A stretch of DNA of 64,000 nt from ENR-C587 sp942493235 (GCA_942493235.1 OW818676.1:1116001-1180000), one strand, 5' to 3'; shown: positions 36,767 to 45,717, numbered from the stretch's first letter. Numbers and translations are program-made. Notes: generated from the sequence alone by a model not told the origin.

Positions 36767-38875
36767 TTATTTTTTGATAAATGATTGTCTGAACTGCTTA
36801 TTATCGGTATTTATATAAATCATGTAATAACCGGAATTAAGTATAGAGCCATTTAATTCAAAAGTATTATTATTAATGTTTGAAATATTTGAATTAAATA
36901 CTTCATTACCAAGTAAATCAATGATTCTAACATTAGCATCAATAATATTTGCATCTTTAGACTCGATTTTAACATTTATCATATTATCTGTAGGATTTGG
37001 ATATATTAGTGCAGGGTTGTTAGTCGAGGAATATTCTTCTTCAACAGCAAGTACGTAATTTCTATTGAATTTTATAATTGTACCGATTTCACCAACTGCC
37101 CATCCTGAATTATTATTGTTAAAATCTAATGATAATAATGATGTTATATTGCAGGATTTCTGAACTGTCCAATTTGCTCCGCCATTATTTGTATAAAGTA
37201 TTATACCATTCATGCCGACTGCCCAGCCTTCATCTTCATCAACAAAAGCAATACCTTTTAAGTCTGCTGTGCTTGGTACAATTTGAGCTGTCCAATTTGC
37301 TCCGCCATCAGTAGATTTAATAATCGTACCATTATCACCGCAAGCCCAACCCATAGATTCATTTACAAAATATACACTATATAAGTTACTTATTGTACCG
37401 GTTACTCCTTTTGTCCAGTTATTACCGCCATTTTTTGTATAAATGATAGTTCCGCCTATACCGCTAGCCCAAACATTTTTCTCATTAATGCACTGAACAG
37501 AAAATAATTCGTTTGGAGTTTCAGTAAATAATATCTCCCAAGCACCGCCACCATTGATTGTCTGCAAAACTCTACCATTGGCACCGCATGTCCAACCGTA
37601 ATCTTCATCGGCAAAGCATACCGAATTCAAATTTTTAGCATCGCCTGTATTAATACTATACCAATTAACTCCAGAATTATTAGTAACATATATTTTCCCT
37701 TCATCGGCTACTAAAACCGCTTTAGTAGCGGAACGAGAGGCAATAGAGTTGAATTTTTTAGTTGCTACAGTCTGAGAAGTCCAGTTAATACCACCATTTG
37801 TAGTATATAATACGTTGCCACTTTCTCCTGCAGCCCAGCCGAAGTTATTATCATACATGGATATACTTCTTAGATAAACAGATGCTTTATTTGTTCTAAT
37901 GCTTGCCCAATCTTGACCGGAGTTATCTGTTCTTACTAATGTGCCGTAATCACCGGCAGCTACAAGCTTGGATTCATCAAACAAACCAATTGATTTTAAA
38001 GCACTAAATTCCATTGTAGGCTGTTTAATCCAATTAGCTCCGCCGTCAACAGTATAAATAATATTACAATCATCGCCGACCATCCAGCCCTTCATTGAAT
38101 TATAAAATTTCAAGGAATGCAGAATTCCGAAAACGACAGTTTGCTTCTGTTCAGTCCAAGATGTACCGCCATCGGTAGTCTTAAATATTACAGCTTTATC
38201 ACAAGCTAACCAGCCATTCATATCGTCAGCAAAAAACATATCATTTACATTACCGGTAAAAGTTATTAAACCTTGACCGGGGTATAATGGGTTTATCCAT
38301 TGCAATACGAATTCAGTCCAAGTAGCACCGCCATCATTAGTTTTTGCAGCATAGCCTTCTTCGCCGACTATTACACCTATCTGGTCTGAAATGAAATAGC
38401 ACTCGGTAATTTTCTTTGTAGTCGGTGGTGTCAGTGCTGTCCAAATATTTCCGCCATTAATTGTTTTTAAAATTGTACCGGCTTCACCGGCTGCCCAGCC
38501 GTTCATATTATCGGCAAAATATACTGATGTGAGGTCTTTGTTTGTATTGGTAGTTAAAGATGTCCAATGATTTCCACCGTCTTGAGTACCGATTATGTTA
38601 CCATCAGAACCGCAAATCCAGCCGGTAGTCTGATTTATAAAATACACGGAAGTAAAATCAGTATTAACTATAGAATATTGCGAAAACCAATTTTCTCCAC
38701 CGTCAGTTGATTTTTTAATCTCTCCGTTATTACCGACCATCCATCCGGTAGTTACATTAACCGCATCAATATCATTGATTTGAGTGCCGGTGGGGTAGGG
38801 ATTCTGCCATTCCCATTTTGCACTTAATACTACAGGTAATAATACCAATAAAAATGTAAAAATAATTTTTTTCAT
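36767..38875 (-). CDS. YCF48/BNR-repeat secreted protein with T9SS sorting domain
   Basis: 702 aa with signal peptide MKKIIFTFLLVLLPVVLSA. The body is about 13 repeats of ~43 residues, each with a core such as GWMVGNNGEIKKSTDGGENW, the photosystem-II-stability-factor (YCF48)-like propeller motif seen in many Bacteroidota secreted proteins. The C terminus is a T9SS sorting domain (LIYPNPTDNMINVKIE to SGYYMIYINTDNKQFRQSFIKK). The large number of units suggests two seven-bladed propellers. The role (adhesion, glycan binding or hydrolysis) is not known. It is a single gene. Confidence 0.9.
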   Translation of the reverse strand: MKKIIFTFLLVLLPVVLSAKWEWQNPYPTGTQINDIDAVNVTTGWMVGNNGEIKKSTDGGENWFSQYSIVNTDFTSVYFINQTTGWICGSDGNIIGTQDGGNHWTSLTTNTNKDLTSVYFADNMNGWAAGEAGTILKTINGGNIWTALTPPTTKKITECYFISDQIGVIVGEEGYAAKTNDGGATWTEFVLQWINPLYPGQGLITFTGNVNDMFFADDMNGWLACDKAVIFKTTDGGTSWTEQKQTVVFGILHSLKFYNSMKGWMVGDDCNIIYTVDGGANWIKQPTMEFSALKSIGLFDESKLVAAGDYGTLVRTDNSGQDWASIRTNKASVYLRSISMYDNNFGWAAGESGNVLYTTNGGINWTSQTVATKKFNSIASRSATKAVLVADEGKIYVTNNSGVNWYSINTGDAKNLNSVCFADEDYGWTCGANGRVLQTINGGGAWEILFTETPNELFSVQCINEKNVWASGIGGTIIYTKNGGNNWTKGVTGTISNLYSVYFVNESMGWACGDNGTIIKSTDGGANWTAQIVPSTADLKGIAFVDEDEGWAVGMNGIILYTNNGGANWTVQKSCNITSLLSLDFNNNNSGWAVGEIGTIIKFNRNYVLAVEEEYSSTNNPALIYPNPTDNMINVKIESKDANIIDANVRIIDLLGNEVFNSNISNINNNTFELNGSILNSGYYMIYINTDNKQFRQSFIKK

Positions 38876-39269
38876 AACTCCCTCATGTTTTTTAATAATT
38901 TAAATTGTTATCAATTATTTGCGTTCTTTAATAATAAATGACATCATTAGTTATACTAATATAAATAATTATTGGATTATATCAAAATTTAAAAATATTT
39001 ATTCAATGTAAGTACCTTACTAAGCCTATGATTCCAGCTTAACGACAAATATTAAACTGCCTAAGTACTCGTCATCAAACGCTAAAGCAATGGGTTTAAT
39101 GTACAAAATATTAAAATATTGCACAACTGAAACAGCCTTGTTGTAATGCTAATAACACTTTAAAGCACAAAAAGTCTCATATTTTCACGAAATTTATGGT
39201 ATTTATTCCAATAATACCGGACTCAGTTGTCTTCAAAAAAAAACGAAATAAGACTGTTTAAATAGATTT
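38876..39269. other. Intergenic region, no gene seen
   Basis: An AT-rich spacer between two minus-strand genes. No ORF is convincing. A partial CAGCCTTG/CAACTG stretch near 39120 faintly recalls the ends of the GTTGCAA repeats. Confidence 0.35.
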
Positions 39270-39309
39270 TAGGAATTACACCGCAACTTTAGCCACTGTG
39301 TAATTCCTA
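39270..39309 (-). terminator. Hairpin downstream of the MuiA-like gene
   Basis: A perfect 12-bp stem (TAGGAATTACAC/GTGTAATTCCTA) with a 16-base loop, 33 bases past the stop. No T-run follows, so termination strength is uncertain. Confidence 0.55.
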
Positions 39310-39341
39310 ACTATAGATTTGAGAAGTAATTGAACTTAAAT

Positions 39342-41009
39342 CTACTTCATTATAATATTTTTATTGTTCGGATACCTGATTGAATAAATTGTTTTTAATT
39401 CTGCCGATTCTCCGGGCTTAATCACTAATTCCCATTTTGCAATTCCATTGAATTCATCATATTTTGAACCGTCTATATCAATTATTTTAACTTTGATATC
39501 CTCATTTTGAGAAATTGGTATAAAGTCATCAATCGTGATTTTCAAATCTTCTTTTTTATTATTTCTTATTACATTTTTATATGCGAAAATTCTCTCTACG
39601 TCTGAGCTTAAAAACTTTTCTTCCTGATACTCTTTTAGTAATTCTCTATCTATAACTATGGATTCATCTGTGCCAAGCGAAATTTTAATATCATCTTTTA
39701 CATTATCGGCTTTAATATTTGTTTTGCCCAAATATGTACCGTCATAATAAATATTTGAGGATGAATTTAATAGTTTGAAATCTGAATTATTCTTGATTTT
39801 TGCAACTCTGAATGCAGACAATGATTTTTTAGGAACTGCATAGTATTCCTTTTCGGATTCAATATTTATTGCAGTTAAGAAAACAGAATATTCTTTCCCG
39901 TCCGATGGAATTGTATATAAGTCTTCTGCTATGTATTCAGTTTCTACCATATTTGTGTTTATCATTAATTCTTTGCCTCCGTAACCTACACTACTTTCTA
40001 ATGGGCTATCAATGTATGCCCCAGCCATTATAATTTCTGTACTGCCTGACTTCCTGCTTTTACTCTTAGTGTCGGGCTGCAATGGAGAATCCATAAAATC
40101 AGAAGTATTATTAACCATAGACCGATATGAAGAACGCTCATCAAAGTTAATTGTAATCTTATTATTATTCGGAATAGTATTAGATTTGATTTTCTTAGTC
40201 GAGAGTGTTAATTTAACATCATTCCAGTCTAAAGATGTATTTTGAGATACAAATCCCTTTGCAGAAATGTTCAAAGTATTCGAATTTGACTTTGCCCTGA
40301 TATCATAATATGGAGTCCAATAAGCATTTTGAGTAAAGTATTTGAAGAATAATTCAGTACTAACTTTCTTTTCTGTCTTTGCAGAAATCACATATTGGAA
40401 TTGATATTCGGTTTTCCATGAATTTGCCTGCAATTGATTTTTAATTCTCACAATTCGTTCATCAATTTCTTTTTTTTGCTTATTATAATCAAATATTCTT
40501 TTCTTTAATTTCGGTATCCTATCGGCATAGTAGTCCGCCATTTCTTTTAGCTCTTTTGTTGTTATAGCTCGGTCCTTGCCACTCATTTTATTATTTGATA
40601 AAATCAGATTAAGCTCTTCGCTTAGTGATTCCACTTCTATATTTATTTCACCGGTTTTATTCTCTAATATTTCAAGCGAATCTTTTAATTTTTGTATTTT
40701 AGATTCAATTGCTTTATTATCTAAATAATTTCTTTTTGATGTAATGGACAATATATTTACATCTTGAGACTCAAATCCGGCTTGAACACTCATCTGGTCT
40801 ATGCTTTCGCTAATACCGCTAATAATTATATCGCTTGTTCCTTTCTCTAAATTTACTTTGGCTTTATGCAACATTTCAGCTCCCTGAAGATAGACCTTTA
40901 CTTCTTCAAGATTTGCTTTTATATTGATATTTTCAAGCGAAAAAAGACTGACTGAAAGCAGATTGACCGACAAAATTAACATAACGAATAGCATTCTGAA
41001 CATTTTCAT
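39342..41009 (-). CDS. DUF4139 (mucoidy-inhibitor MuiA-like) secreted protein
   Basis: 555 aa with a signal peptide (MFRMLFVMLILSVNLLSVSLFS). The N-terminal DUF4140-like part reads NIKANLEEVKVYLQGAEMLHKAKVNLEKG, followed by a coiled coil of about 110 residues (SKIQKLKDSLEILENKTGEI onward). The C-terminal DUF4139 part has the typical AYWTPYYDIRA and LSTKKIKSNTIP, ending KWELVIKPGESAELKTIYSIRYPN. The family's biochemical role is unknown; 'MuiA' comes from a mucoidy phenotype. It is probably periplasmic or outer-membrane associated. It is alone on its strand. Confidence 0.88.
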   Translation of the reverse strand: MKMFRMLFVMLILSVNLLSVSLFSLENINIKANLEEVKVYLQGAEMLHKAKVNLEKGTSDIIISGISESIDQMSVQAGFESQDVNILSITSKRNYLDNKAIESKIQKLKDSLEILENKTGEINIEVESLSEELNLILSNNKMSGKDRAITTKELKEMADYYADRIPKLKKRIFDYNKQKKEIDERIVRIKNQLQANSWKTEYQFQYVISAKTEKKVSTELFFKYFTQNAYWTPYYDIRAKSNSNTLNISAKGFVSQNTSLDWNDVKLTLSTKKIKSNTIPNNNKITINFDERSSYRSMVNNTSDFMDSPLQPDTKSKSRKSGSTEIIMAGAYIDSPLESSVGYGGKELMINTNMVETEYIAEDLYTIPSDGKEYSVFLTAINIESEKEYYAVPKKSLSAFRVAKIKNNSDFKLLNSSSNIYYDGTYLGKTNIKADNVKDDIKISLGTDESIVIDRELLKEYQEEKFLSSDVERIFAYKNVIRNNKKEDLKITIDDFIPISQNEDIKVKIIDIDGSKYDEFNGIAKWELVIKPGESAELKTIYSIRYPNNKNIIMK

Positions 41010-41140
41010 AAGAACTCCGTAAATTTATAATATCAGATATTTTTTCTATATTACTTATTAGATAATGTATAGACAATTATAGAGACATTTTAGTTACATT
41101 TATTTTTATTTTTTTGTCTTTAATCTTCTTTTTCAAATTA

Positions 41141-41200
41141 AGACTGTTGCAATACACGAATCAATTCATTTAACGGCTATACAAGCTGACGGTTGATATC
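41141..41200 (+). repeat. GTTGCAA-type dispersed repeat, copy upstream of the ATPase
   Basis: It starts AGACTGTTGCAATACACGAA and continues TCAATTCATTTAACGG, then ATACAAGCTGACGGTTGA. It is nearly identical to 43152-43205 on the other side of the DUF4143 gene and similar to the minus strand of 7343-7414. Confidence 0.8.
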
Positions 41201-41319
41201 TTCGGGTCTTCTCTATTTTAAGTGGGTTAGCAAAGAATTGGTATTAATTTAAAGAAAATCCATATATATCAAATATTGATTTATAATATTTTATTGGATA
41301 AACATCTTTGATTTTAAAT

Positions 41320-41341
41320 TTTAACTCCGGTAGGAGTTAAA
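41320..41341. repeat. Hairpin TTTAACTCC-GGTA-GGAGTTAAA
   Basis: A perfect 9-bp dyad in the 700-base gene-free gap between the MuiA-like gene and the ATPase. It lies about 120 bases past the GTTGCAA-type copy, in a position comparable to the hairpins of the related elements. Confidence 0.6.
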
Positions 41342-41582
41342 CATCAGTAATATAATGAGATACTCCGGTACCGTTCTCTTGTTTTAACAACAAAAAGAGA
41401 AGAAAGAGTGTGAGGACTAAGCAATGTTTATTACCAATGTTCAACAGCTAATACCCTTGTAAGAAAGATTTCTTTATTTGCTTACCCACACAAAATAGCC
41501 AACAACCATATCTTCTTTGATTATTAAATCAACCTAAAAAATTACTATTTTGAAAAGCTTAGATTATGAAGAGTGATTATAC

Positions 41583-41612
41583 AGACTCGGTCTAATACAG
41601 TTAAAATAACAA
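41583..41612 (+). repeat. Dispersed 30-base sequence, second copy
   Basis: AGACTCGGTCTAA followed by TACAGTTAAAATAACAA, 26 of 30 identical to 31600-31629 (minus). It lies 100 bases before the ATPase start, so it could include regulatory sequence or be an element end. Confidence 0.6.
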
Positions 41613-41711
41613 AATAAATTATACAAAAATTCCATATTAGTACAATAATGTTAAAATAACTGATAATAAAAGACGTTATATATACATAATAGTACAAATA
41701 AGGAAATATTT

Positions 41712-43151
41712 ATGAAATTAATGCCAATAAGTAAAGAATCAGTTTTCGATAATATGAGAGTTGATAATCCATGGTGGAAAACAGGGAAAATCAATGAATA
41801 TTATGACCTTATGAAGCGAAGACTTTATTTTAATGATTTTTTCCCTCTAATAGAAGATATTAAAATTAGGCGTGCAATAGTATTGATGGGTCCTCGTAGA
41901 GTCGGGAAAACTGTTATGATGCATCATAGCATTGAAAAGCTATTAAGAAACGGGGTGCTACCTACGAAAATATTATTTATTAGTATAGACAACCCGCTTT
42001 ATCTCAATAGAGGTTTAGATGAGCTTTTCAATCTGGCATTAGAAGCATCGGGAGAAAATCAAGCAAAGCAATGCTATATATATTTTGACGAAATTCAGTA
42101 TTTAAAGAGCTGGGAAGTACATTTAAAAGTATTAGTCGATAAATATCCGTATTGTAAATTCATAGTTTCCGGCTCTGCTGCCGCCGCATTAAAATATAAA
42201 AGTATAGAGAGTGGAGCAGGTAGGTTTACTGAATATTTATTGCCACCGTTGACATTTTACGAATACATACATTTAAAGAATTTGGAAACACTGATCAAAC
42301 CGATTAAGAGTGATTGGAGCGGGAAAGAATTAGATTTATTTACAACAAATGATATAAAGTCATTAAATAAACATTTTGTAGATTATATAAATTTCGGAGG
42401 TTATCCCGAGCTGATATTTTCAGAGAAAATGCAGTCAGACCTCGGACTATTCATCAAAAGCGATATAATAGACAAAGTATTACTAAGAGATTTACCAAGT
42501 TTATATGGTATTAGCGATGTTCAGGAATTAAATTCATTTTTTACTACATTAGCCTATTACAGTGGGAATGAAGTATCGATTGATTCGCTATCGGGGAGTA
42601 GTGGAGTAGCCAAAACCATTTTAAAAAAGTATTTGGAATATTTAGAAGCAGCATATTTAGTTAAAGTGATTCATAGAGTAGATGATACAGCCAAGAAATT
42701 TCAGAGACTTAATTTCTTTAAAGTTTATTTAACAAATCCAAGTATAAGAAGTGCCTTATTTTCACCACTTGAGGGTATGGATAAAGAAATGGGTAATATG
42801 GTAGAAAATGCTATTTACTCTCAGAGGCTTCAGCGAGAGTCGCTGTTGCCGAATTATGCTCGTTGGGATAGAGGTAATAGCAGTGGAGAAGTAGATATGG
42901 TTGGTCTTAGTATATCTACTTTAAAACCTGTTTGGGCTGTAGAAATAAAATGGAGCAACCGATATTTTGACAATCCAAATCAGTTAAAGAGCTTATTATA
43001 CTTTTGCAGAAAGAACAACTTACAAAATGCTTTAGTTACCACAATTGATAGCGAAGGAGTAAAAAATATTAACGGAATTGAAATAAGATTTCATCCATCG
43101 GCTTTATATGCTTATATAGTAGGATATAATACAATAAATAATAAAATATAA
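41712..43151 (+). CDS. AAA ATPase with C-terminal DUF4143 domain
   Basis: A 479-aa STAND/AAA-like ATPase. Walker A is GPRRVGKT at residues 60-67 and Walker B is YIYFDEIQYL at about 122-131. A sensor-1-like FIVSGSAAAAL follows. The C-terminal half is the DUF4143/ExeA-like part with a restriction-endonuclease-like core (SGEVDMVG then AVEIKWSNRY, a D-x-n-E-x-K pattern), which may be a nuclease remnant or active site. Family members are common accessory genes of unknown role. It has no operon partner and lies between direct repeats at 41141 and 43152, the second beginning right at its stop codon. Confidence 0.88.
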   Translation: MKLMPISKESVFDNMRVDNPWWKTGKINEYYDLMKRRLYFNDFFPLIEDIKIRRAIVLMGPRRVGKTVMMHHSIEKLLRNGVLPTKILFISIDNPLYLNRGLDELFNLALEASGENQAKQCYIYFDEIQYLKSWEVHLKVLVDKYPYCKFIVSGSAAAALKYKSIESGAGRFTEYLLPPLTFYEYIHLKNLETLIKPIKSDWSGKELDLFTTNDIKSLNKHFVDYINFGGYPELIFSEKMQSDLGLFIKSDIIDKVLLRDLPSLYGISDVQELNSFFTTLAYYSGNEVSIDSLSGSSGVAKTILKKYLEYLEAAYLVKVIHRVDDTAKKFQRLNFFKVYLTNPSIRSALFSPLEGMDKEMGNMVENAIYSQRLQRESLLPNYARWDRGNSSGEVDMVGLSISTLKPVWAVEIKWSNRYFDNPNQLKSLLYFCRKNNLQNALVTTIDSEGVKNINGIEIRFHPSALYAYIVGYNTINNKI

Positions 43152-43205
43152 ATGTTGCAGTACACGAATCAATTCATTTAACGGTAATACAAGCTGAAGG
43201 TTGAC
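43152..43205 (+). repeat. GTTGCAA-type dispersed repeat, copy downstream of the ATPase
   Basis: ATGTTGCAGTACACGAATC then AATTCATTTAACGG and ATACAAGCTGAAGGTTGA. It begins at the ATPase stop codon and directly repeats 41141-41200. The remaining ~80 bases before the next repeat show nothing recognisable. Confidence 0.8.
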
Positions 43206-43286
43206 CGTCATACACGTTTTTATTTATGTGTTGGAAGTACCGAACGAGCCTTGATACAGTAAGATAAAATAAGTCTGCAAATAATA

Positions 43287-43386
43287 TTTATCAATATCTA
43301 ATTCAAATCGAATATTATAAATTACGTCTATGCTCACGAAAAGGTAGGTGGGCAATAATTTCGATTAGTAATTGATAAAGTAATAA
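43287..43386 (+). repeat. ~100-bp dispersed repeat, copy 2
   Basis: TTTATCAATATCTAATTCAA at the start, CGTCTATGCTCACGA in the middle and TTGATAAAGTAATAA at the end. It matches 46041-46146 directly and 31716-31805 inverted. It lies 108 bases before the toxin gene. Confidence 0.8.
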
Positions 43387-43493
43387 ATACAAGTTGGTAT
43401 TTACTGTTGTATCTCACTTTAAGAAAAAACAATAAACAATTAAATTACTGTAAATACGTATAAAACTGAACTATGAAATAGTATTATTATAAT

Positions 43494-43871
43494 ATGAAAA
43501 ACCAGCAAGATGAATTTATAGTTGATTTTGTAAAATTGGAAAGTGGTAATATACCATTTATACAGTTTTTAGATTCATTGACTAATATTGAAAAATATGA
43601 AATATTAGCTTTGATAGAAGAATTTAGATTAATCAAAACAAATAATGAACAAATGCCACTTAGCATGTCGCGTTATCTAAGAGATGGCATTTTTGAATTA
43701 AGAGCGAGGCATCAAACACGTAATACTCGTTCGTTATATTTCTTTTTGCAAGGTAAACAAATTGTCTTTACTAATGGTTTTATCAAAAAGACTGAAAAAA
43801 CTCGAAATGAAGAAATTGAAAAAGCAATTAAATACAAAAAAATATATGTTAAAGGGTTAGCTTATGAATAA
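43494..43871 (+). CDS. RelE/HigB-type toxin (phage Gp49-like)
   Basis: 125 aa. The core FIQFLDSLTNIEKYEILALIEEF, then YLRDGIFELRARHQTRNTRSLYFFLQGKQIVFTNGFIKKTEKT, is the RelE/HigB barrel fold; the basic Arg and Lys residues in FELRARH and NGFIKKT correspond to the mRNA-cleaving site of this superfamily. These toxins cut ribosome-bound mRNA. It overlaps the next gene by 8 bases, the usual toxin-first HigBA order. The ATG lacks a strong Shine-Dalgarno. Confidence 0.88.
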   Translation: MKNQQDEFIVDFVKLESGNIPFIQFLDSLTNIEKYEILALIEEFRLIKTNNEQMPLSMSRYLRDGIFELRARHQTRNTRSLYFFLQGKQIVFTNGFIKKTEKTRNEEIEKAIKYKKIYVKGLAYE

Positions 43872-44064
43872 CTATCAAGAGTATATGGAGAAGCAAATGC
43901 TTGACCCGGAATTTAGGGTTAATTATGCATTTGCGAGAGAGAAAGTTAAATTGGAAATATATATGGAGAGATTAAAAAATGATATTCAAAATGACACTGA
44001 TAAAAAGCTAATTATCAGAAAACTAAATTTTATATCAAAGTATATTAAACATATAGCACTGTAA
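43864..44064 (+). CDS. Short partner (antitoxin-like) lacking a helix-turn-helix
   Basis: 66 aa. Its N terminus YQEYMEKQMLDPEFRVNYAF resembles the neutralising N-terminal helix of HigA-type antitoxins (the 'L-x-DPEF-x-x-x-Y' segment). Normally an XRE HTH domain follows; here the rest is a single helical, Lys-rich stretch ending KLNFISKYIKHIAL, and no HTH is found in any downstream frame before the terminator. It is therefore either a minimal antitoxin without autoregulatory DNA binding or a decayed one. It is translationally coupled to the toxin by an 8-base overlap. Confidence 0.7.
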   Translation: MNNYQEYMEKQMLDPEFRVNYAFAREKVKLEIYMERLKNDIQNDTDKKLIIRKLNFISKYIKHIAL

Positions 44065-44070
44065 TAATTG

Positions 44071-44098
44071 CCAACCAAGCCGGTAAGGGCTTGGTTGG
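44071..44098. terminator. Hairpin between convergent toxin pair and minus-strand gene
   Basis: A perfect 11-bp stem (CCAACCAAGCC/GGCTTGGTTGG) with a 6-base loop, 7 bases past the antitoxin stop. There is no T-run, but its position fits a shared terminator. Confidence 0.65.
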
Positions 44099-44127
44099 GG
44101 AAGTTAATACTTTCAACATTATGATCA

Positions 44128-44490
44128 TTACATTTCATAAGATACAATTTTATCCAAACCAAGTCTATGTTTTTTATAGTGATCGACAACACCAATATTA
44201 TTATGTATATTGTCTAAGTAAGATAAGGTGTATAAGCTTTCTATATTATCTCTTTCAATTTTAATATCAACACTTTCTAAACTATTTATGTAAAAGTTAT
44301 TTTTCAGTACAATTTCTTTTGTATTAAAGTACTTTAAAGCTTCTATAGATAGTTGCTTTAATTTTTTATTTCCAATATCCAAACCAACTAATTCACAATT
44401 AGTATTGATATTATCACTATAGGCAAAACAAATCTTGCCTAACCTTTCTTCTTCAAAGAAGTACGCTCTGAATTTCACAATATTTACCAT
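44128..44490 (-). CDS. Hypothetical protein, 120 aa
   Basis: I do not recognise a family. It is a soluble mixed alpha/beta protein with no signal peptide (MVNIVKFRAYFFEEERLGKI, then CELVGLDIGNKKLKQLSIEA). It lies 10 bases downstream of the lipoprotein gene on the same strand, the last of three closely spaced genes behind the structured leader at 45716-45827. Confidence 0.55.
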   Translation of the reverse strand: MVNIVKFRAYFFEEERLGKICFAYSDNINTNCELVGLDIGNKKLKQLSIEALKYFNTKEIVLKNNFYINSLESVDIKIERDNIESLYTLSYLDNIHNNIGVVDHYKKHRLGLDKIVSYEM

Positions 44491-44500
44491 AAATGATACC

Positions 44501-45052
44501 TTATTTGAATAAAGGATAAGCTCTTATCAAATCTGTTTGAACAGTTAAGTTAGAAAAATTCTCAGTATCCTTTTCTTGGCAACTCAAAATTCCGTTTTGT
44601 TCAGTACTGAACTGCAGGGTTTTATTTGAATAATTTTGTTTAAACCACTTGAATTCATATAGCCCCTTGTATGCAGTATTTCTTATATATCCCTTAACTC
44701 GACCAGCTAACCAATTTTGCAAATTTGTTTCTAAAACAATAGCGACATATTCATAAACAGGGTCTGCAATATTTGGAAAAACAGAAGATTTAATTATAGC
44801 AATTCTATAATTAATCTCTGAAGAAAACACTCGAGTTGAACCCAATACTTGTATTTTAACTGAGTAAATCCCCTCAATTGGATCTAATTTATCAATGTTG
44901 TTATTATAGTATGCCCTTGCTGTTCCTTCATTAACATCAATTGTCGGCCATTCTTTGGGCATATTCTCTTTTTGGGAAACGTTAGCATTAGAACAACTAA
45001 TGAAAATTAAAAAACAACAAAATAGGAAAGACATTGTAATATTTTTCATCAT
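44501..45052 (-). CDS. Hypothetical lipoprotein, 183 aa
   Basis: The N terminus MMKNITMSFLFCCFLIFISCSN is a lipoprotein signal with the lipobox ending at Cys20, a substrate for LspA. The body is beta-rich (IEGIYSVKIQVLGSTRVFSS, NYRIAIIKSSVFPN) without a recognised domain. No aspartate follows the lipidated Cys, so sorting to the outer membrane is plausible. It is the middle gene of the three-gene minus-strand set, 45 bases after the first gene. Confidence 0.7.
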   Translation of the reverse strand: MMKNITMSFLFCCFLIFISCSNANVSQKENMPKEWPTIDVNEGTARAYYNNNIDKLDPIEGIYSVKIQVLGSTRVFSSEINYRIAIIKSSVFPNIADPVYEYVAIVLETNLQNWLAGRVKGYIRNTAYKGLYEFKWFKQNYSNKTLQFSTEQNGILSCQEKDTENFSNLTVQTDLIRAYPLFK

Positions 45053-45097
45053 AACCTCAAAATATTTAAAAATAATAAACCAGTAATTTTATAATAA

Positions 45098-45670
45098 TTA
45101 TTCCCAGCCAACTTCAGTCATTTCTCCATTTATTCTGACTTTTAGGGAATTGGCATTAATATCTGCAATTATATATAGTGAATTTGCATTACTTAGCTCA
45201 CGAAATTCAATTTTTAGCTGGTTTTTAAGCTTACCTTCATAATAGAAATAGTCAAAATCAACTACAACATCTCTAATTATTTTCATTTGCGACCTGATTA
45301 TCGTTATTTGAAGGTTTTTATTTGTTTTCATATCTAAATCATAATCTTGAAACGATGATCTGTAACCAAAAAAACTATATGCTTTTTGGGATTTACCATC
45401 ACTTGTCTTGATTTCAGGGTCCATTACAAGATAGCCTCTATCTATATCATTTTTAGGTATTGATAATGCTAGTACAGCTCTATATGTATTGATTACCATC
45501 AAATCATTCATATAGACGTTAAAACCAGCTTGGTTAAAAATTGCACTTTCCAACTTAGTTACCTTTTCTTCAAGTTCTTTGATTCTATCTTCATTATTTA
45601 CAAATTGAGAAACGACAGGGTTGTAAATAAAAATAAAAAATATTGCAATTACAAAAAGCTTTTTATACAT
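45098..45670 (-). CDS. Hypothetical secreted protein with short coiled coil, 190 aa
   Basis: Signal peptide MYKKLFVIAIFFIFIYNPVVSQ, then an acidic helix with heptad character (EDRIKELEEKVTKLESAIF) followed by a mostly beta domain. No family is recognised. It has the strongest ribosome site of the set, AGGAGG seven bases before the ATG, placed directly after the leader terminator at 45688-45717. Expression may therefore depend on antitermination or on a separate promoter. Confidence 0.65.
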   Translation of the reverse strand: MYKKLFVIAIFFIFIYNPVVSQFVNNEDRIKELEEKVTKLESAIFNQAGFNVYMNDLMVINTYRAVLALSIPKNDIDRGYLVMDPEIKTSDGKSQKAYSFFGYRSSFQDYDLDMKTNKNLQITIIRSQMKIIRDVVVDFDYFYYEGKLKNQLKIEFRELSNANSLYIIADINANSLKVRINGEMTEVGWE

Positions 45671-45687
45671 TTGAACCTCCTACAAAT

Positions 45688-45717
45688 AAAAAAAGGGCAT
45701 TTCCACAATTTGCCCTT
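45688..45717 (-). terminator. Terminator directly before the ribosome site of a gene
   Basis: On the minus strand AAGGGCA-N11-TGCCCTT is followed by a run of seven T's, then TATTTGT and the AGGAGG site of the gene starting at 45670. The arrangement is that of a transcription attenuator or of the end of a small RNA gene. Confidence 0.85.
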
